A stretch of 64,000 bases of DNA from Fructilactobacillus lindneri DSM 20690 = JCM 11027 (GTDB taxonomy: Bacteria; Bacillota; Bacilli; Lactobacillales; Lactobacillaceae): positions 30,045-94,044 of the forward strand of contig NZ_MIYK01000017.1 of the NCBI RefSeq assembly GCF_002907375.1. The letters are read 5' to 3'. The notes beneath the pieces were generated by a model. It was not told where the DNA came from. It did no database searches and saw only the letters and a list, made by a program, of their open reading frames with translations. Position numbers and translations under genes: made by a program. Below are positions 42,440 to 52,036 of this stretch, one piece after another. Position 1 is the stretch's first letter, and the number at the start of each line of letters is the position of its first letter.

Positions 42440-42862
42440 ATGAACCCATTTAACTTTGGCGGGAATAATAATGACGATGAACAGAATAAAAACAATTTTA
42501 ATATGCTGCCTATTATTCCACCAAACTATGCAGTAGTAAAAAATGATAAAGATGATATTCGAGTTAATAAAGTCGGATTTTCCTTTACTTGTCTAATATT
42601 TGGCGTTTTACCAGCCATTTTCCGTGGTGATTGGTATAACCTATTCTGTATGTTAGGTATTGAAGCCTTTTGTGTTATGCTCTTAACATACGTAACTGGC
42701 ATGGATTTATATACTTCGATTGGAGAATTAAGACTCCTTTTTGAAATTGTTTGGGGATTTAGCTATAACTTCATGTACTTTAGGCACTTGCAAAATCTCG
42801 GTTATAAACCTGTCGATAAAAAATCAGCTGAATTATTAAAATCACATCATTATTATAAATAA
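42440..42862 (+). CDS. DUF2628-like membrane protein
   Basis: 140 residues. Polar Asn/Asp-rich N-terminus, then VGFSFTCLIFGVLPAIFRGDWYNLF and two further hydrophobic segments ending NFMYFRHLQNLGYKP. This pattern fits DUF2628. Function unknown. AGGAGGG site; follows rlmD by 14 bases and probably shares its transcript. Confidence 0.65.
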   Translation: MNPFNFGGNNNDDEQNKNNFNMLPIIPPNYAVVKNDKDDIRVNKVGFSFTCLIFGVLPAIFRGDWYNLFCMLGIEAFCVMLLTYVTGMDLYTSIGELRLLFEIVWGFSYNFMYFRHLQNLGYKPVDKKSAELLKSHHYYK

Positions 42863-42864
42863 AC

Positions 42865-42898
42865 AAAATGCCATCAAAGATAATTTGATGGCATTTTT
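42865..42898. terminator. Rho-independent terminator
   Basis: 14-bp stem AAAATGCCATCAAA with its complement, loop GATAA. Confidence 0.88.
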
Positions 42899-42921
42899 GA
42901 GTTATTATAAAATTTTTAAAT

Positions 42922-43818
42922 TTAGTCATGGATGAAACTAATTAAAATTCCACCAATAATTACTAATGAAAGCCCAATGGCAATATAAACCATTTCACGT
43001 TTTGTTTTATGTTCATGAAGAACAACGATTCCACCAATAGTAGAAATTACCACACACAATTGTGATAATGTGAATCCAGTTGCAACCCCATTAAGTCTAG
43101 TAGAGACTAGGTAGAATAAAGCACCAAATCCAAAGAGGAATCCAGTAATAATATTTTTATATGAAGTAATCTGTTTAAATGGATTAGTTTTATGTTTAAT
43201 CAAAATACTAATTCCAAAAATAGTTCCCATTACTAACATTCCAATTGTTTGAGGTAAAAAGGCCTTCCATCCATCGGCATTTGAAACTTTAGGAAAAGCA
43301 GAATATCCAATATATCCAAATGTACCCAACAATAGTAGTAACAAGCCAGTTACAGTATTTTTGTGTAATTCAGCTTTTTCAGCAGCTGAAATTTGTGGAC
43401 CATTTGCTGAATGTCTAGTCGTGAAAATAATTCCAATAATAATCAAAATAATAGCTCCAAAACCAGACAACTTAGGTAATAAACCAGCCCATTCACCAAA
43501 GAAAATAATTCCAGTTAGTGAAGTTCCAACTAACTGCATTCCGGTTGAAATTGGCATGGTACGTGAAACACCCATTTTTTCAAATGCAATATATTGCGTA
43601 AACTGACCGCAAGTCCAAGCCATTCCTGATAAGAAACACCAGAAAAATGCCGACGCTGTAAGTTCTGGTCTAGTAAAGGCATATAGTCCAAGAGCAACGA
43701 TAAAGGCTCCATAAGTTGTTCCTAAAAGTTGGTTAATGGGTTTCCCACCGATTAAACTTGTTGCAATCGGTAAAACACCCCAACCAATCGCTGGAAGTAG
43801 TGCAATTAAAATATCCAC
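42922..43818 (-). CDS. GRP-family sugar permease (glucose/ribose uptake)
   Basis: 298 residues from a GTG at 43818 with GAAAGG 8 bases upstream; a GTG three codons before is weaker. Ten hydrophobic helices. Family motifs: LLPAIGWGVLPIATSLIGGKP at the N-terminus, GMAWTCGQFTQYIAF near 70, GVSRTMPISTGMQLV near 87. GRP transporters import glucose (GlcU) or ribose (RbsU) with protons. A second paralogue is 1.7 kb away. Single gene; xylulokinase lies upstream. Confidence 0.88.
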   Translation of the reverse strand: MDILIALLPAIGWGVLPIATSLIGGKPINQLLGTTYGAFIVALGLYAFTRPELTASAFFWCFLSGMAWTCGQFTQYIAFEKMGVSRTMPISTGMQLVGTSLTGIIFFGEWAGLLPKLSGFGAIILIIIGIIFTTRHSANGPQISAAEKAELHKNTVTGLLLLLLGTFGYIGYSAFPKVSNADGWKAFLPQTIGMLVMGTIFGISILIKHKTNPFKQITSYKNIITGFLFGFGALFYLVSTRLNGVATGFTLSQLCVVISTIGGIVVLHEHKTKREMVYIAIGLSLVIIGGILISFIHD

Positions 43819-43951
43819 TAAAATCACCTTTCATTTATAAATCCATAATAAGTATATATAATTCCATTTAAGCGTACCATAATCTGAATTAGAATTAAAT
43901 TTGTTTTGAATCAAATTTAAATATTTATCTTAAAACGTATCATCAATTTAA

Positions 43952-43996
43952 AAATGCCTACAAATTATTCAATCAAGAATAAACTTGCAGACATTT
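43952..43996 (-). terminator. Terminator of the xylulokinase operon
   Basis: Imperfect long stem AATGCCTACAAATTATTC with GAATAAACTTGCAGACATT, T-rich flank on the minus strand. Confidence 0.6.
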
Positions 43997-44000
43997 TTTA

Positions 44001-45509
44001 TTAAATATTATTCTGTTTTTTATAATCCTGTAACTCATGATTTATTTGCTTCGTTTGCTCATAAACTTGATGATAAATTGCGTAAATTTCAGCATATTTT
44101 TTAACATTAGCTGAAATTGGTTGGTAAACCTGATCACGATGGACAAACTGTTTTGCACATTCTTGAAAATCTTTAAACCAGCCTAATCCAACGGCTGCAA
44201 TCATAGCAGCTCCCATACCCGGTCCTTGAGCATTCTTTAGTTTTATTACTGGTCGATTAAAGATATCAGCCTGCATTTGCAACCAAATCTCACTCTTCGA
44301 TCCTCCGCCAATAGAAACAATTGTGCTAATTTCCGAACCTTGTTCCCGATAAATATTTAACAAGTCTTCAAAACTAAAAACAATTCCTTCCATCACGGCC
44401 CGAATAAAATCACCAAGATTTTGTTTACCATCTACTCCAATAAAACTCCCACGGGTATTAGCATCTGCATAAGGAGCTCTTTCACCCACAATGTAAGGCG
44501 TAAAGACTAATCCATTAGATCCAATGGTAGATTTTTGTGCTGCTTGATTTAGTTCAGCATACGACATATCATTACAAAAAGTTTTTTTAAACCAACTTAG
44601 TGAATAACCAGCTGCCAGAGTAACGCCCATTGAATAATAACCGCCATCTGGATGATCCTCCATCTGTAAAGTCCCATGATAACCTGGATTAGGCTGATCT
44701 TCGTACTTAAGTATTACTCCTGACGTTCCAATGCTAGAAAGAGCTTGATTTGAATTTAAAATTCCCGCTCCTAAAGCACCGGCAGCATTATCAGCAGCTC
44801 CAGCAAATACTTTAGTTTCGGTACTTAATCCGGAAAATTCAGCATATTGATCTGTGATATTACCTACATACTGAGTTGATTTAAGTAATGGTGGCAAAAT
44901 CTTTTCTGGAATATCAAACTTCTCACACAATAATTTACTCCATTGATTAGTATTGATATCCAGCAAAGTTGTTCCTGTAGCATCCGTATAGTCAATTCCT
45001 AATTTACCTGTCATTCGATATCGAACATAATCTTTAGGCAACAAGAAGGTGGCAGTTTCCTTCCAAATTTGTGGTTCATTTTCCTTAATCCACAATAGAT
45101 TGGGGAGCGTAAATCCTTCTAAAGGACGATTCCCCGTGATTGCTTCAAACTGATCACCCATTTGCGTTTCAATCTCGTGACGTTGCTTCGTAGTTCGCGT
45201 ATCATTCCACAAAATTGCAGGACGTAACACCTGATTATCCTTGTTCAACAGTACTAGTCCGTGCATTTGACCAGAATAACTAATTCCTTTGATACTTTGT
45301 GGTGCAATATGATCGTCCAAAATTAGACGAACAATTGCCACAGTAGTACTCATTACCCAATCATTAGGATTTTGTTCGCTATAACCAGTTTGAGGCTGAT
45401 TTAATGGGTAATCAAAAGATTCCTGTGCTTTAATTTCACCATTTCGATCAACTGCGGAAACTTTAACTGCACTAGTTCCTAAGTCAATCCCAAGTACATA
45501 CTCGTCCAT
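44001..45509 (-). CDS. xylB: Xylulokinase
   Basis: 502 residues from ATG 45509 (AAAGGA upstream; the TTG five codons before is inside that site). FGGY kinase: [16 protein letters not shown] at the N-terminus, [10 protein letters not shown] near 78, ILWNDTRT near 95, [13 protein letters not shown] near 235, and [16 protein letters not shown] near 400. Phosphorylates D-xylulose for the phosphoketolase pathway. Lies 38 bases after a GRP permease gene, so pentose uptake and phosphorylation are cotranscribed. Confidence 0.92.
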   Translation of the reverse strand: MDEYVLGIDLGTSAVKVSAVDRNGEIKAQESFDYPLNQPQTGYSEQNPNDWVMSTTVAIVRLILDDHIAPQSIKGISYSGQMHGLVLLNKDNQVLRPAILWNDTRTTKQRHEIETQMGDQFEAITGNRPLEGFTLPNLLWIKENEPQIWKETATFLLPKDYVRYRMTGKLGIDYTDATGTTLLDINTNQWSKLLCEKFDIPEKILPPLLKSTQYVGNITDQYAEFSGLSTETKVFAGAADNAAGALGAGILNSNQALSSIGTSGVILKYEDQPNPGYHGTLQMEDHPDGGYYSMGVTLAAGYSLSWFKKTFCNDMSYAELNQAAQKSTIGSNGLVFTPYIVGERAPYADANTRGSFIGVDGKQNLGDFIRAVMEGIVFSFEDLLNIYREQGSEISTIVSIGGGSKSEIWLQMQADIFNRPVIKLKNAQGPGMGAAMIAAVGLGWFKDFQECAKQFVHRDQVYQPISANVKKYAEIYAIYHQVYEQTKQINHELQDYKKQNNI

Positions 45510-45562
45510 TATTTTTCCTTTCAAAAAAAGCCGCCAATAAGATGGCGACTTCTTTAATCATT

Positions 45563-46480
45563 TTATAAGAATGCTGTAACAGCTGCAGCTACAATGATTA
45601 AGGCTAAACCAATTAAAGTAGCAACCATTTCTTTTGAGGTCTTTCTCTGGTGTAACCAGTAGATACCTGTAAGTGTTGCAATAACAACGTTAACTTGTGA
45701 GATAACGAATGCTGTTGACATGCCAAGCATTTGTGGTTGGGCTGCTACCAAGTAAGCCAAGGCAGCAATTCCAAAGAAAAATCCAGCAATAATTTGTTTG
45801 TAAGAAACTGCTTCTTTGAAGACATTTTCTTCTTTAATCTTCATTAAACTGTAAACAATCGCAATTAATACCATTCCAATTGCTTGTGGTAAGAAAGCTT
45901 GTAATCCACTCATTGGTTCAGTACGAGGTACAAAACCTTTTGCCCAAGTTAAGTTTTCAACTTGTGGAGCTGCTGAGTAAAGCCAGTATCCAATCACACC
46001 AATTAACTGATAAATAACTGCTTTTTTCAATGCAGAAACATTAGTGTTTTCTTTGTTTTGAGTCCAAGTGGTTAAAGTGGCACCAATAATAATCACAATC
46101 AAAGCTAAAATACCAATGACTTTGTGACCAATACCAGGCCAACTACTTAATGCAAAAGCTCCCCATAAAGCAGTTACAATCAATTGAAATGCCGTAGTGA
46201 TGGGCATAACTCTTGATGAACCAACTAATGAGTAACCTTTAAAGGCCATAATCTGACCAAAGCCCCATCCACAACCAGATAGAATTCCAAAGACCAAGTT
46301 CCATCCCATTGGGAATCCACAGCCAGTAACAATAAATACGACAAATGCAATAATCAAAGCACCGATTGTGGCACCAAAAATCTGGTTAGAAGGTTTACCA
46401 CCAATTTTAGATGAAATCGTTGGGAAAAATCCCCATCCAATAACTGGGATAATACCAATTAATAGCGCAAATAAATTCAT
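45563..46480 (-). CDS. GRP-family sugar permease
   Basis: 305 residues from ATG 46480 with GGAGG upstream. Same fold as the 42.9 kb protein: LLIGIIPVIGWGFFP, SKIGGKPSNQIFGA, GWGFGQIMAFKGYSLVGSSRVMPIT (in part). The two paralogues differ in the pore region, so they may take different sugars. First gene of the permease-xylulokinase operon behind a cre box, which points to xylulose, xylose or ribose uptake. Confidence 0.88.
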   Translation of the reverse strand: MNLFALLIGIIPVIGWGFFPTISSKIGGKPSNQIFGATIGALIIAFVVFIVTGCGFPMGWNLVFGILSGCGWGFGQIMAFKGYSLVGSSRVMPITTAFQLIVTALWGAFALSSWPGIGHKVIGILALIVIIIGATLTTWTQNKENTNVSALKKAVIYQLIGVIGYWLYSAAPQVENLTWAKGFVPRTEPMSGLQAFLPQAIGMVLIAIVYSLMKIKEENVFKEAVSYKQIIAGFFFGIAALAYLVAAQPQMLGMSTAFVISQVNVVIATLTGIYWLHQRKTSKEMVATLIGLALIIVAAAVTAFL

Positions 46481-46553
46481 TTTTTGTTCCTCCATAATTT
46501 AACAGTGTGAATCTCTTATTTATATATATATTATAACCCTTCTATTAAATTAA

Positions 46554-46567
46554 TGAAAGCGATTTCA
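46554..46567 (-). promoter_or_regulatory. cre box of the permease-xylulokinase operon
   Basis: TGAAAGCGATTTCA fits the cre consensus fully. On the minus strand it covers the -35 region of a promoter whose -10 TATAAT is 17 bases on, about 55 bases before the permease ATG. CcpA repression is expected. Confidence 0.82.
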
Positions 46568-46585
46568 TTAATTTTATTTTTTTCT

Positions 46586-48100
46586 TTAATCTTGTTGCGG
46601 TTTAAAGTATCTTGCCGCTTGAATCGCATTCTTCCATCCACGATAAAGTTTCTTGCGTTCTGCCTCATCCATTTTCGGTTGGAAAATTTTCCCTGCTTCA
46701 TAAATCGACTTCACTTCGTCAAGATCTTTCCAAAATCCAGTTGCCAGGCCTGTTAAAATTGCTGCTCCAAAGGCAGTTGTTTCTTCATCGCTAGTCCGTT
46801 GTACTGGACGACCAAGAATATCAGCTTGAAATTGCATCAGATAACTGTTTCGGCTGGCACCCCCATCAGCACTCAACAATGGTATCTGCATCTCTGTATC
46901 AGCTTCCATAGTATCAATAATGTCTTTGGTACTATAAGCAATAGACTGCAAAGTTGCTTTGACAATATCATCATCCGTGGTTCCGCGAGTGATACCAAAA
47001 ATTGCTCCACGCGTACTTGCATCCCAATAAGGTGCTCCTAATCCCGTAAAAGCCGGAACCACATAAATATCATTATTATCATGAGACCTTTTGGCAGCTA
47101 ATCGGGATTCTGGAACACTCTTAATCAGCCCTAATTGATCACGCAGCCAGATGAGAGCACTTCCAGCAATGAAAATTGAACCTTCTAAAGCATAAACTAC
47201 TTTGCCACCAATTCCATAAGCAATCGTAGTCAGTAATCTTTCACGAGAAATTTCAGGAGTAGTTCCAGTATTCATCATGATAAATGATCCATCACCATAA
47301 GTATCTTCCACCATTCCAGGTTCAAATCCCATAGACCCAATCAAAGCGGCCTGCTGATCACCGGCAATTCCAGCAATCGGAACACTGACACCATAAAATT
47401 GATAATTCTCGGTGGTACCATAAATCTCATCTGAGGCATGCACTGTTGGTAACATCTGCTTTGGAATGTTTAAAATATCTAAAAGTTCCTGATCCCATTT
47501 TAATTCATGAATGTTATACATCATGGTTCGACTAGCATTTGTATAATCAGTAATATGATATTTCCCGTCTGATAATTTCCATACAAGCCAAGTGTCAATC
47601 GTTCCAAAAAGCAGTTCGCCTTTTTCGGCTCGTTCCTGTGCTCCTGCAACATGGTCAAGAATCCAACGAACTTTGGTAGCTGAGAAATAAGCATTTAAGA
47701 CTAAGCCGGTTTTTTTCCGAATCAGTTCGCTATATCCAGCTTCGCGTAATTTTTGCGAAATTTCAGTAGTCTGTTTTGATAACCAGCCAATCGCATTATA
47801 AATCGGCTTCCCGGTCTGTTTATCCCACACCACGGTCGTTTCTCTTTGATTAGTAATCCCGATTGAATTAATACTTTCTGGGTGAATACGAGCATCAATC
47901 ATTGCACTTGCAATTGCTGATAAAACTGAACTCCAAATTGTATCAGGATTTTGCTCCACCCAACCATTTTTGTTACTTATTTGGGGAAGCGGCTTGGTAC
48001 TTTCAATTACTTTTCGGCCACTATGATCGTAGATAACTGCGCGAGTGCTGGTTGATCCTTGATCAATTGCTAATACGTACTTTGCTTCATTTACCCCCAT
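46586..48100 (-). CDS. glpK: Glycerol kinase, divergent
   Basis: 504 residues, FGGY family. [15 protein letters not shown] at the N-terminus, [13 protein letters not shown] near 84 with the Arg-Glu glycerol contacts, [10 protein letters not shown] near 137, [10 protein letters not shown] near 245 and [16 protein letters not shown] near 410. Two departures: Gln234 stands where activating His of Gram-positive GlpK is expected (YHFYG becomes YQFYG), and TYGTGCF is TYGDGSF with Asp270. No glpF or glpO neighbours. GAGGAT site. Makes glycerol 3-phosphate, or phosphorylates a related polyol. Confidence 0.85.
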   Translation of the reverse strand: MGVNEAKYVLAIDQGSTSTRAVIYDHSGRKVIESTKPLPQISNKNGWVEQNPDTIWSSVLSAIASAMIDARIHPESINSIGITNQRETTVVWDKQTGKPIYNAIGWLSKQTTEISQKLREAGYSELIRKKTGLVLNAYFSATKVRWILDHVAGAQERAEKGELLFGTIDTWLVWKLSDGKYHITDYTNASRTMMYNIHELKWDQELLDILNIPKQMLPTVHASDEIYGTTENYQFYGVSVPIAGIAGDQQAALIGSMGFEPGMVEDTYGDGSFIMMNTGTTPEISRERLLTTIAYGIGGKVVYALEGSIFIAGSALIWLRDQLGLIKSVPESRLAAKRSHDNNDIYVVPAFTGLGAPYWDASTRGAIFGITRGTTDDDIVKATLQSIAYSTKDIIDTMEADTEMQIPLLSADGGASRNSYLMQFQADILGRPVQRTSDEETTAFGAAILTGLATGFWKDLDEVKSIYEAGKIFQPKMDEAERKKLYRGWKNAIQAARYFKPQQD

Positions 48101-48167
48101 TCGTCAATCCTCATTTCGCAAAAACATTTCAATCAATCATAACACGCTCTGTTAATTTCTTTACAAA

Positions 48168-48195
48168 TAAAAAAGAAGTAACCACCGTCACTTCT
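48168..48195 (-). terminator. Rho-independent terminator
   Basis: AGAAGTAA/TCACTTCT stem with T6 on the minus strand. Confidence 0.65.
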
Positions 48196-48212
48196 CCAGT
48201 TAATCATTTAAA

Positions 48213-48464
48213 TTAACGTTTAATTTGTACTCGGATATCACAATCAATTTCTTGAGGTTCAACTTCTTCTTGATAATCAAAATTAGCTTCCTTAAAATAA
48301 TGTTTCATTTCATCATTGATTTCATTGATATCACGAATATCGTTATCCTGACGTTTAACTTGTAAAGTGTATTCTTTTGAATCTTCATCAACATTTTCAA
48401 ATTCAAAAATTACATCTACAGTATTAAAAATTTCTTGAATTAATTGGCGTTCAGTCATTTCCAT
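48213..48464 (-). CDS. Small acidic cytosolic protein, 83 residues
   Basis: ATG 48464 (GGAG 10 bases upstream) or the ATG two codons later. Very acidic, no membrane segment, alternating strands (DVIFEFENVDEDSKEYTLQVKR, in part). Not recognised. Own terminator. Confidence 0.55.
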   Translation of the reverse strand: MEMTERQLIQEIFNTVDVIFEFENVDEDSKEYTLQVKRQDNDIRDINEINDEMKHYFKEANFDYQEEVEPQEIDCDIRVQIKR

Positions 48465-48599
48465 AATTAATTATCTCCTTAAATATTATCTATTCTTAAG
48501 AGTAAGCTAAATCAGCTAATTTGTAAACTAATTTCCATAGTCCTTCTAATATATTGCCTGACAATGCTATAATTAAGTTATGATTACAAAAAAGAGGAC

Positions 48600-49403
48600 G
48601 TGAAAAAATTGGAAAACAAACGCGTGATTTCACTTGATTCAACTGATAATTTTCGAGAATTAGGTGGATATAAAACAGCTGATGGACACACCATCAAATG
48701 GCATAAGTTACTTCGTTCCGGTAGTTTGGGAAATCTAAATCAAAAAGATTTAAATTTCCTAGAAAACTATGGTGTTCGTTACGATGTTGATTTACGTTCA
48801 GACCCAGAAGTTGCCGATGCTCCTGATCAAATTCAAGTTGGCGCTATTGATTATATTTTTGATCCAATTTTTAATGAAGATCGAACTGATAACTCACAAG
48901 ATCCAGATGATTTTCGTAAAATTTTAGAAACTAACAAAACTTATGGATACGATCATATGATTGATGTTTATCGTCAAATGGTAACACATGAATATTGCCG
49001 TAATGCTTTTCATAATCTATTTATGATTTTGTTAGAAAATAAAAAAGACGGTCAGTCTGTTTTATTTCACTGTACTGCTGGAAAAGATCGAACTGGAATG
49101 TCGGCTTTGTTGATTCTATCAGCTCTAGGAGTGGATCTTGAAACCATTAAAGAAGACTACATTTTAACCAACAAAGTCGTAAAACATATTATTGATGCTA
49201 AAGTAGAAGATGTTAAACATCAAGACTTCTCACCACATGCTATTGAAAGTTTGAAAACGCTTTATAGTGTTAACATGGACTTTTTAAATGCTGCCATTGC
49301 GGAAATCAATCATCGTTACAATAATATGGACAACTTCTTACACGAAGGAATTGGTTTAACTGACCAAAACATAACTGATTTAAAAGCAATTTATTTAGAA
49401 TAA
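48600..49403 (+). CDS. Tyrosine-protein phosphatase (Y_phosphatase3 type)
   Basis: 267 residues from a GTG at 48600, or 264 from a TTG at 48609; both have an AGAGGA site at awkward spacing. N-terminal NFRELGGYKTADG is the family entry motif; the P-loop is HCTAGKDRTG near 160 with the nucleophile Cys and Arg; Asp in DLRSDPEV. A TATAAT-like -10 lies near 48570. Dephosphorylates phosphotyrosine or phosphoinositide-like substrates; often linked to capsule or virulence regulation, here unlinked. Confidence 0.88.
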   Translation: MKKLENKRVISLDSTDNFRELGGYKTADGHTIKWHKLLRSGSLGNLNQKDLNFLENYGVRYDVDLRSDPEVADAPDQIQVGAIDYIFDPIFNEDRTDNSQDPDDFRKILETNKTYGYDHMIDVYRQMVTHEYCRNAFHNLFMILLENKKDGQSVLFHCTAGKDRTGMSALLILSALGVDLETIKEDYILTNKVVKHIIDAKVEDVKHQDFSPHAIESLKTLYSVNMDFLNAAIAEINHRYNNMDNFLHEGIGLTDQNITDLKAIYLE

Positions 49404-49404
49404 G

Positions 49405-49618
49405 TAAATTGCCAATTTTTATTTTGTATGCTACGATAACTTTATTAACTAGTTTTAAACTTGGGATGTCAGAGAAATGGCGGTTGCTGCAAGCCATGCA
49501 GGGTTTAAAATGAATTACCTAAAAACAAAATTAATTAAAAGTGTAGACTTAAGTGTCTAAACGTGGGTGGTACCGCGCATAATGCGTCCCTATAGCGATT
49601 TGCTATAGGGACTTTTTT
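49405..49618 (+). promoter_or_regulatory. Tyrosine T-box leader of tyrS
   Basis: The T-box sequence GGGTGGTACCGCG is at 49565-49577. It is followed by an 11-bp terminator stem (49586-49596 with 49602-49612) and T6. The upstream ~150 bases can form Stem I; a TAC (Tyr codon) at about 49431-49433 in GCTACGATAAC is the best specifier candidate. Uncharged tRNA-Tyr would pair with the T-box and prevent the terminator. Confidence 0.9.
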
Positions 49619-49645
49619 AATTAATTAATCTTATTGGAGGATATT

Positions 49646-50899
49646 ATGAACATTATTGATGATTTAAAGTGGCGAGGTGCCATTAACCAACAAACTGATG
49701 CTGAAGGACTAGCAGACGTAATTAACGACCACAAAATTGCTCTATATTGTGGAATTGATCCAACTGGCGATAGTATGCACATTGGCCATTTAATTCCTTT
49801 CATGATTATGGAACGTTTTGCTAGAGCTGGTAACCACCCTTATATTCTAATTGGTGGTGCAACTGGTTCGATTGGCGATCCAAGTGGACGAAAAACAGAA
49901 CGTCAGCTACAAACAATGGATCAGGTAAACCATAACGTTCAATCGCTTACCAAACAAATGAAACAATTATTTGGCTCTAACTCAAATATTAACATTGTAA
50001 ATAACTATGACTGGACTAAGGATTTATCATTACTGGACTTTTTGCGAGACTACGGAAAGTTGTTTAACGTTAATACCATGTTAAACAAAGAAGTAGTTGC
50101 TAGTCGACTAGATCAAGGAATCTCATTTACCGAATTTACCTACCAAATTCTGCAATCAATTGATTTCCTTTATCTCCACGATCACTACGATGCTCAATTG
50201 CAAATTGGTGGCGCAGATCAATGGGGAAATATTACAGCTGGGATTGATTTAATTCATAAAATTGACGGTCCTGACACTAAAGTTTTCGGTCTTACGATTC
50301 CTTTAATGGTTAAAGCAGATGGAACGAAGTTTGGAAAAACTGCTGGCGGTGCGATTTGGCTTAATTCAGAAAAAACTTCTCCTTATGAATTTTACCAATT
50401 TTGGTACAATCAAGACGACCGTGATGTAATTAAATACTTGAAATACTTTACTTTTTTAGATAAAAATCAAATTAATGAATTAGCTGAAAAAGTAAAAACA
50501 GAACCTTGGAAACGTGAAGCACAAAAAGTTTTAGCAGAACAAGTAACTGAATTCGTACATGGTAAAGCAGCAGTTGAAAATGCCGAACGAATTTCCAAGA
50601 TTCTCTTCCAAGGCGATGTACAAAAATTAACCACGGAAGAAGTTGCTCAAGCATTTAATAATGTTCCTACTTCAGAGATTAGTAATCAACCAGTTAACAT
50701 TATTGACCTAATCATTGAAATGGGTATCGATAAGTCAAAACGACAAGCACGAGAAGATGTGCAAAATGGTGCCATTACTGTTAATGGTAATAAGATTGAA
50801 GATGTAAAAGCTGAAATTAACCCAGCTGATTATTTTGATGGTCACTATGTAATTGTTAGACGTGGCAAGAAAAAACATTTTCTCGCTAAAATAAAATAA
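49646..50899 (+). CDS. tyrS: Tyrosyl-tRNA synthetase
   Basis: 417 residues from ATG 49646 (GGAGG 6 bases upstream). HIGH as MHIGHLIPF near 45, KMSKS as KFGKTAGGA near 233, tyrosine-binding GGADQWGNI near 190, and a C-terminal S4 RNA-binding domain (about 350-410, SKRQAREDVQNGAITVNG). Charges tRNA-Tyr. Under T-box control. Confidence 0.96.
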   Translation: MNIIDDLKWRGAINQQTDAEGLADVINDHKIALYCGIDPTGDSMHIGHLIPFMIMERFARAGNHPYILIGGATGSIGDPSGRKTERQLQTMDQVNHNVQSLTKQMKQLFGSNSNINIVNNYDWTKDLSLLDFLRDYGKLFNVNTMLNKEVVASRLDQGISFTEFTYQILQSIDFLYLHDHYDAQLQIGGADQWGNITAGIDLIHKIDGPDTKVFGLTIPLMVKADGTKFGKTAGGAIWLNSEKTSPYEFYQFWYNQDDRDVIKYLKYFTFLDKNQINELAEKVKTEPWKREAQKVLAEQVTEFVHGKAAVENAERISKILFQGDVQKLTTEEVAQAFNNVPTSEISNQPVNIIDLIIEMGIDKSKRQAREDVQNGAITVNGNKIEDVKAEINPADYFDGHYVIVRRGKKKHFLAKIK

Positions 50900-50906
50900 T
50901 AACGAA

Positions 50907-50945
50907 AAACAAGAGCTTAATTTTTATTAAGCTATTGTTTTTTAC
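50907..50945 (+). terminator. Terminator of tyrS
   Basis: AGCTTAAT/ATTAAGCT stem then T-rich tract. Confidence 0.7.
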
Positions 50946-50950
50946 AAATA

Positions 50951-50979
50951 AAAAAAGCATTCCAATTGGAATGCTTTTT
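50951..50979 (-). terminator. Terminator of the Apf-like gene
   Basis: Symmetric AAAAAGCATTCCAATTGGAATGC stem (50951-50979, given in part) with T tracts on both sides. Confidence 0.82.
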
Positions 50980-50999
50980 GCTTATGAGTTAATTAATTT

Positions 51000-51662
51000 T
51001 TACCAATAATTGTGAGAGTTACGGTAAGCTACGGCATTAGCAACTGATCCATAACGACTTACAGCATATTGACGAGCAACACGTTCTTGGTTAGCTGGTG
51101 AGTAATCGCCACCAAGGTATGATGATGATAATTGGTATTTACCAATGTATTGACCATTACGAGCATTGTAGTTGTTACCTGATTCAACAGCAGCGATTGA
51201 GTCTAATGAACCATCATTGTTAGTTGAAGCAGCTGAATTGTTAGTAGTTTGTGCTGCTGGTGCAGCAGCTTTTGCAGGTGCAGGAGCAACTTGTTGTTTT
51301 TGAACTGGAGCTGCGGTTTGTGCAGGAGCTGCTTTAGCAGCAGGTGCAGCTTGTGTAGTTGCTTGTTGTACTGGAGCAGCAGCTTGAACTGGAGCTGGAG
51401 TACTTTGGTTAGATACTTGTACTTCACCATCGTTACCGATTGTAAATACTTCACCAACATAAATTTTGTTAATATCTTGAATTTTGTTTGCTTGAGCAAT
51501 GTTTTGAGCTGAAACGTTGTATTGACTTGCAAGTTTGTTTACAGTGTCACCTGATTTAACAGTGATTTTAGTTGAGGCGTTAGCGCTTTGTGAACCGGCA
51601 AATAATACACCAGCAGATACTGCAGCAACAGCTGCAACAGTTTTAATACCTTTTAACTTCAT
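51000..51662 (-). CDS. Secreted LysM protein, aggregation-promoting-factor (Apf) type
   Basis: 220 residues. Signal peptide cleaved after ANA near residue 29; LysM about 31-75 (ITVKSGDTVNKLASQYNVS); a 70-residue Ala/Pro/Gln/Thr linker; C-terminal domain about 150-220 with AVESGNNYNARNGQYIGKYQ and YGSVANAVAYRNSHNYW. The last part matches Apf/transglycosylase-like proteins of lactobacilli. Binds peptidoglycan and may cleave it, affecting shape and aggregation. Biased codons suggest high expression. AAGGAGAG site. Confidence 0.9.
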   Translation of the reverse strand: MKLKGIKTVAAVAAVSAGVLFAGSQSANASTKITVKSGDTVNKLASQYNVSAQNIAQANKIQDINKIYVGEVFTIGNDGEVQVSNQSTPAPVQAAAPVQQATTQAAPAAKAAPAQTAAPVQKQQVAPAPAKAAAPAAQTTNNSAASTNNDGSLDSIAAVESGNNYNARNGQYIGKYQLSSSYLGGDYSPANQERVARQYAVSRYGSVANAVAYRNSHNYW

Positions 51663-51762
51663 AAATAAATTCTCTCCTTCAAATATAACGAATAATAGTT
51701 TCTATCTCTTGTTTTGTTGGTTGCTTTGTATCAATCAACATATGTAATACTAATGGGAGAAT

Positions 51763-51779
51763 ATTACAGAAATATTACG
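51763..51779 (-). promoter_or_regulatory. WalR-like box upstream of the Apf-like gene
   Basis: CGTAAT-N5-TGTAAT on the minus strand against the consensus TGTWAH-N5-TGTWAH. WalRK governs peptidoglycan hydrolase genes in Firmicutes, which suits a LysM/Apf target. Confidence 0.45.
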
Positions 51780-51986
51780 ATGAGATTAAGAGAAGCAGGC
51801 ACATGCGTAACATTGCAATAATATAGAAATATTTTGTTACAAAAATCGGCTTTTTCTCTACTAAATGTCGAAATTATGGGAAGCACATATTTAATTTTGT
51901 AACATTTCAATGTTAAATTATTTGACAAAACAAGAAAATTTATTAATATTTTTTTGTTTTTAGCTTTGATAGAGCTATTTTCACTA

Positions 51987-52032
51987 AAAAAATAGCCGTC
52001 AATGATGCGATAAAATCCATCAGTAACGACTA
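51987..52032 (-). terminator. Terminator of nhaC
   Basis: Long imperfect stem ATAGTCGTTACTGATG with CATCATTGACGGCTAT, followed by T7 on the minus strand. Confidence 0.7.
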
Positions 52033-52036
52033 TAAA

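Larger units (their letters stand above)
51663..52036. other. Long upstream region of the Apf-like gene
   Basis: No gene found. On the minus strand CGTAAT-ATTTC-TGTAAT at 51763-51779 (one change from the WalR box), TTTTGTAACAAAAT near 51830, and the nhaC terminator at 51987-52032. The ~100-base gap to the Apf-like start would hold its promoter and leader. Confidence 0.5.

Noticed and set aside
51203..51532. 109-codon minus-strand frame rich in Gln, Leu and His inside the Apf-like gene
   Set aside because: A shifted reading of the Ala/Pro/Gln linker repeats, with no start signal.
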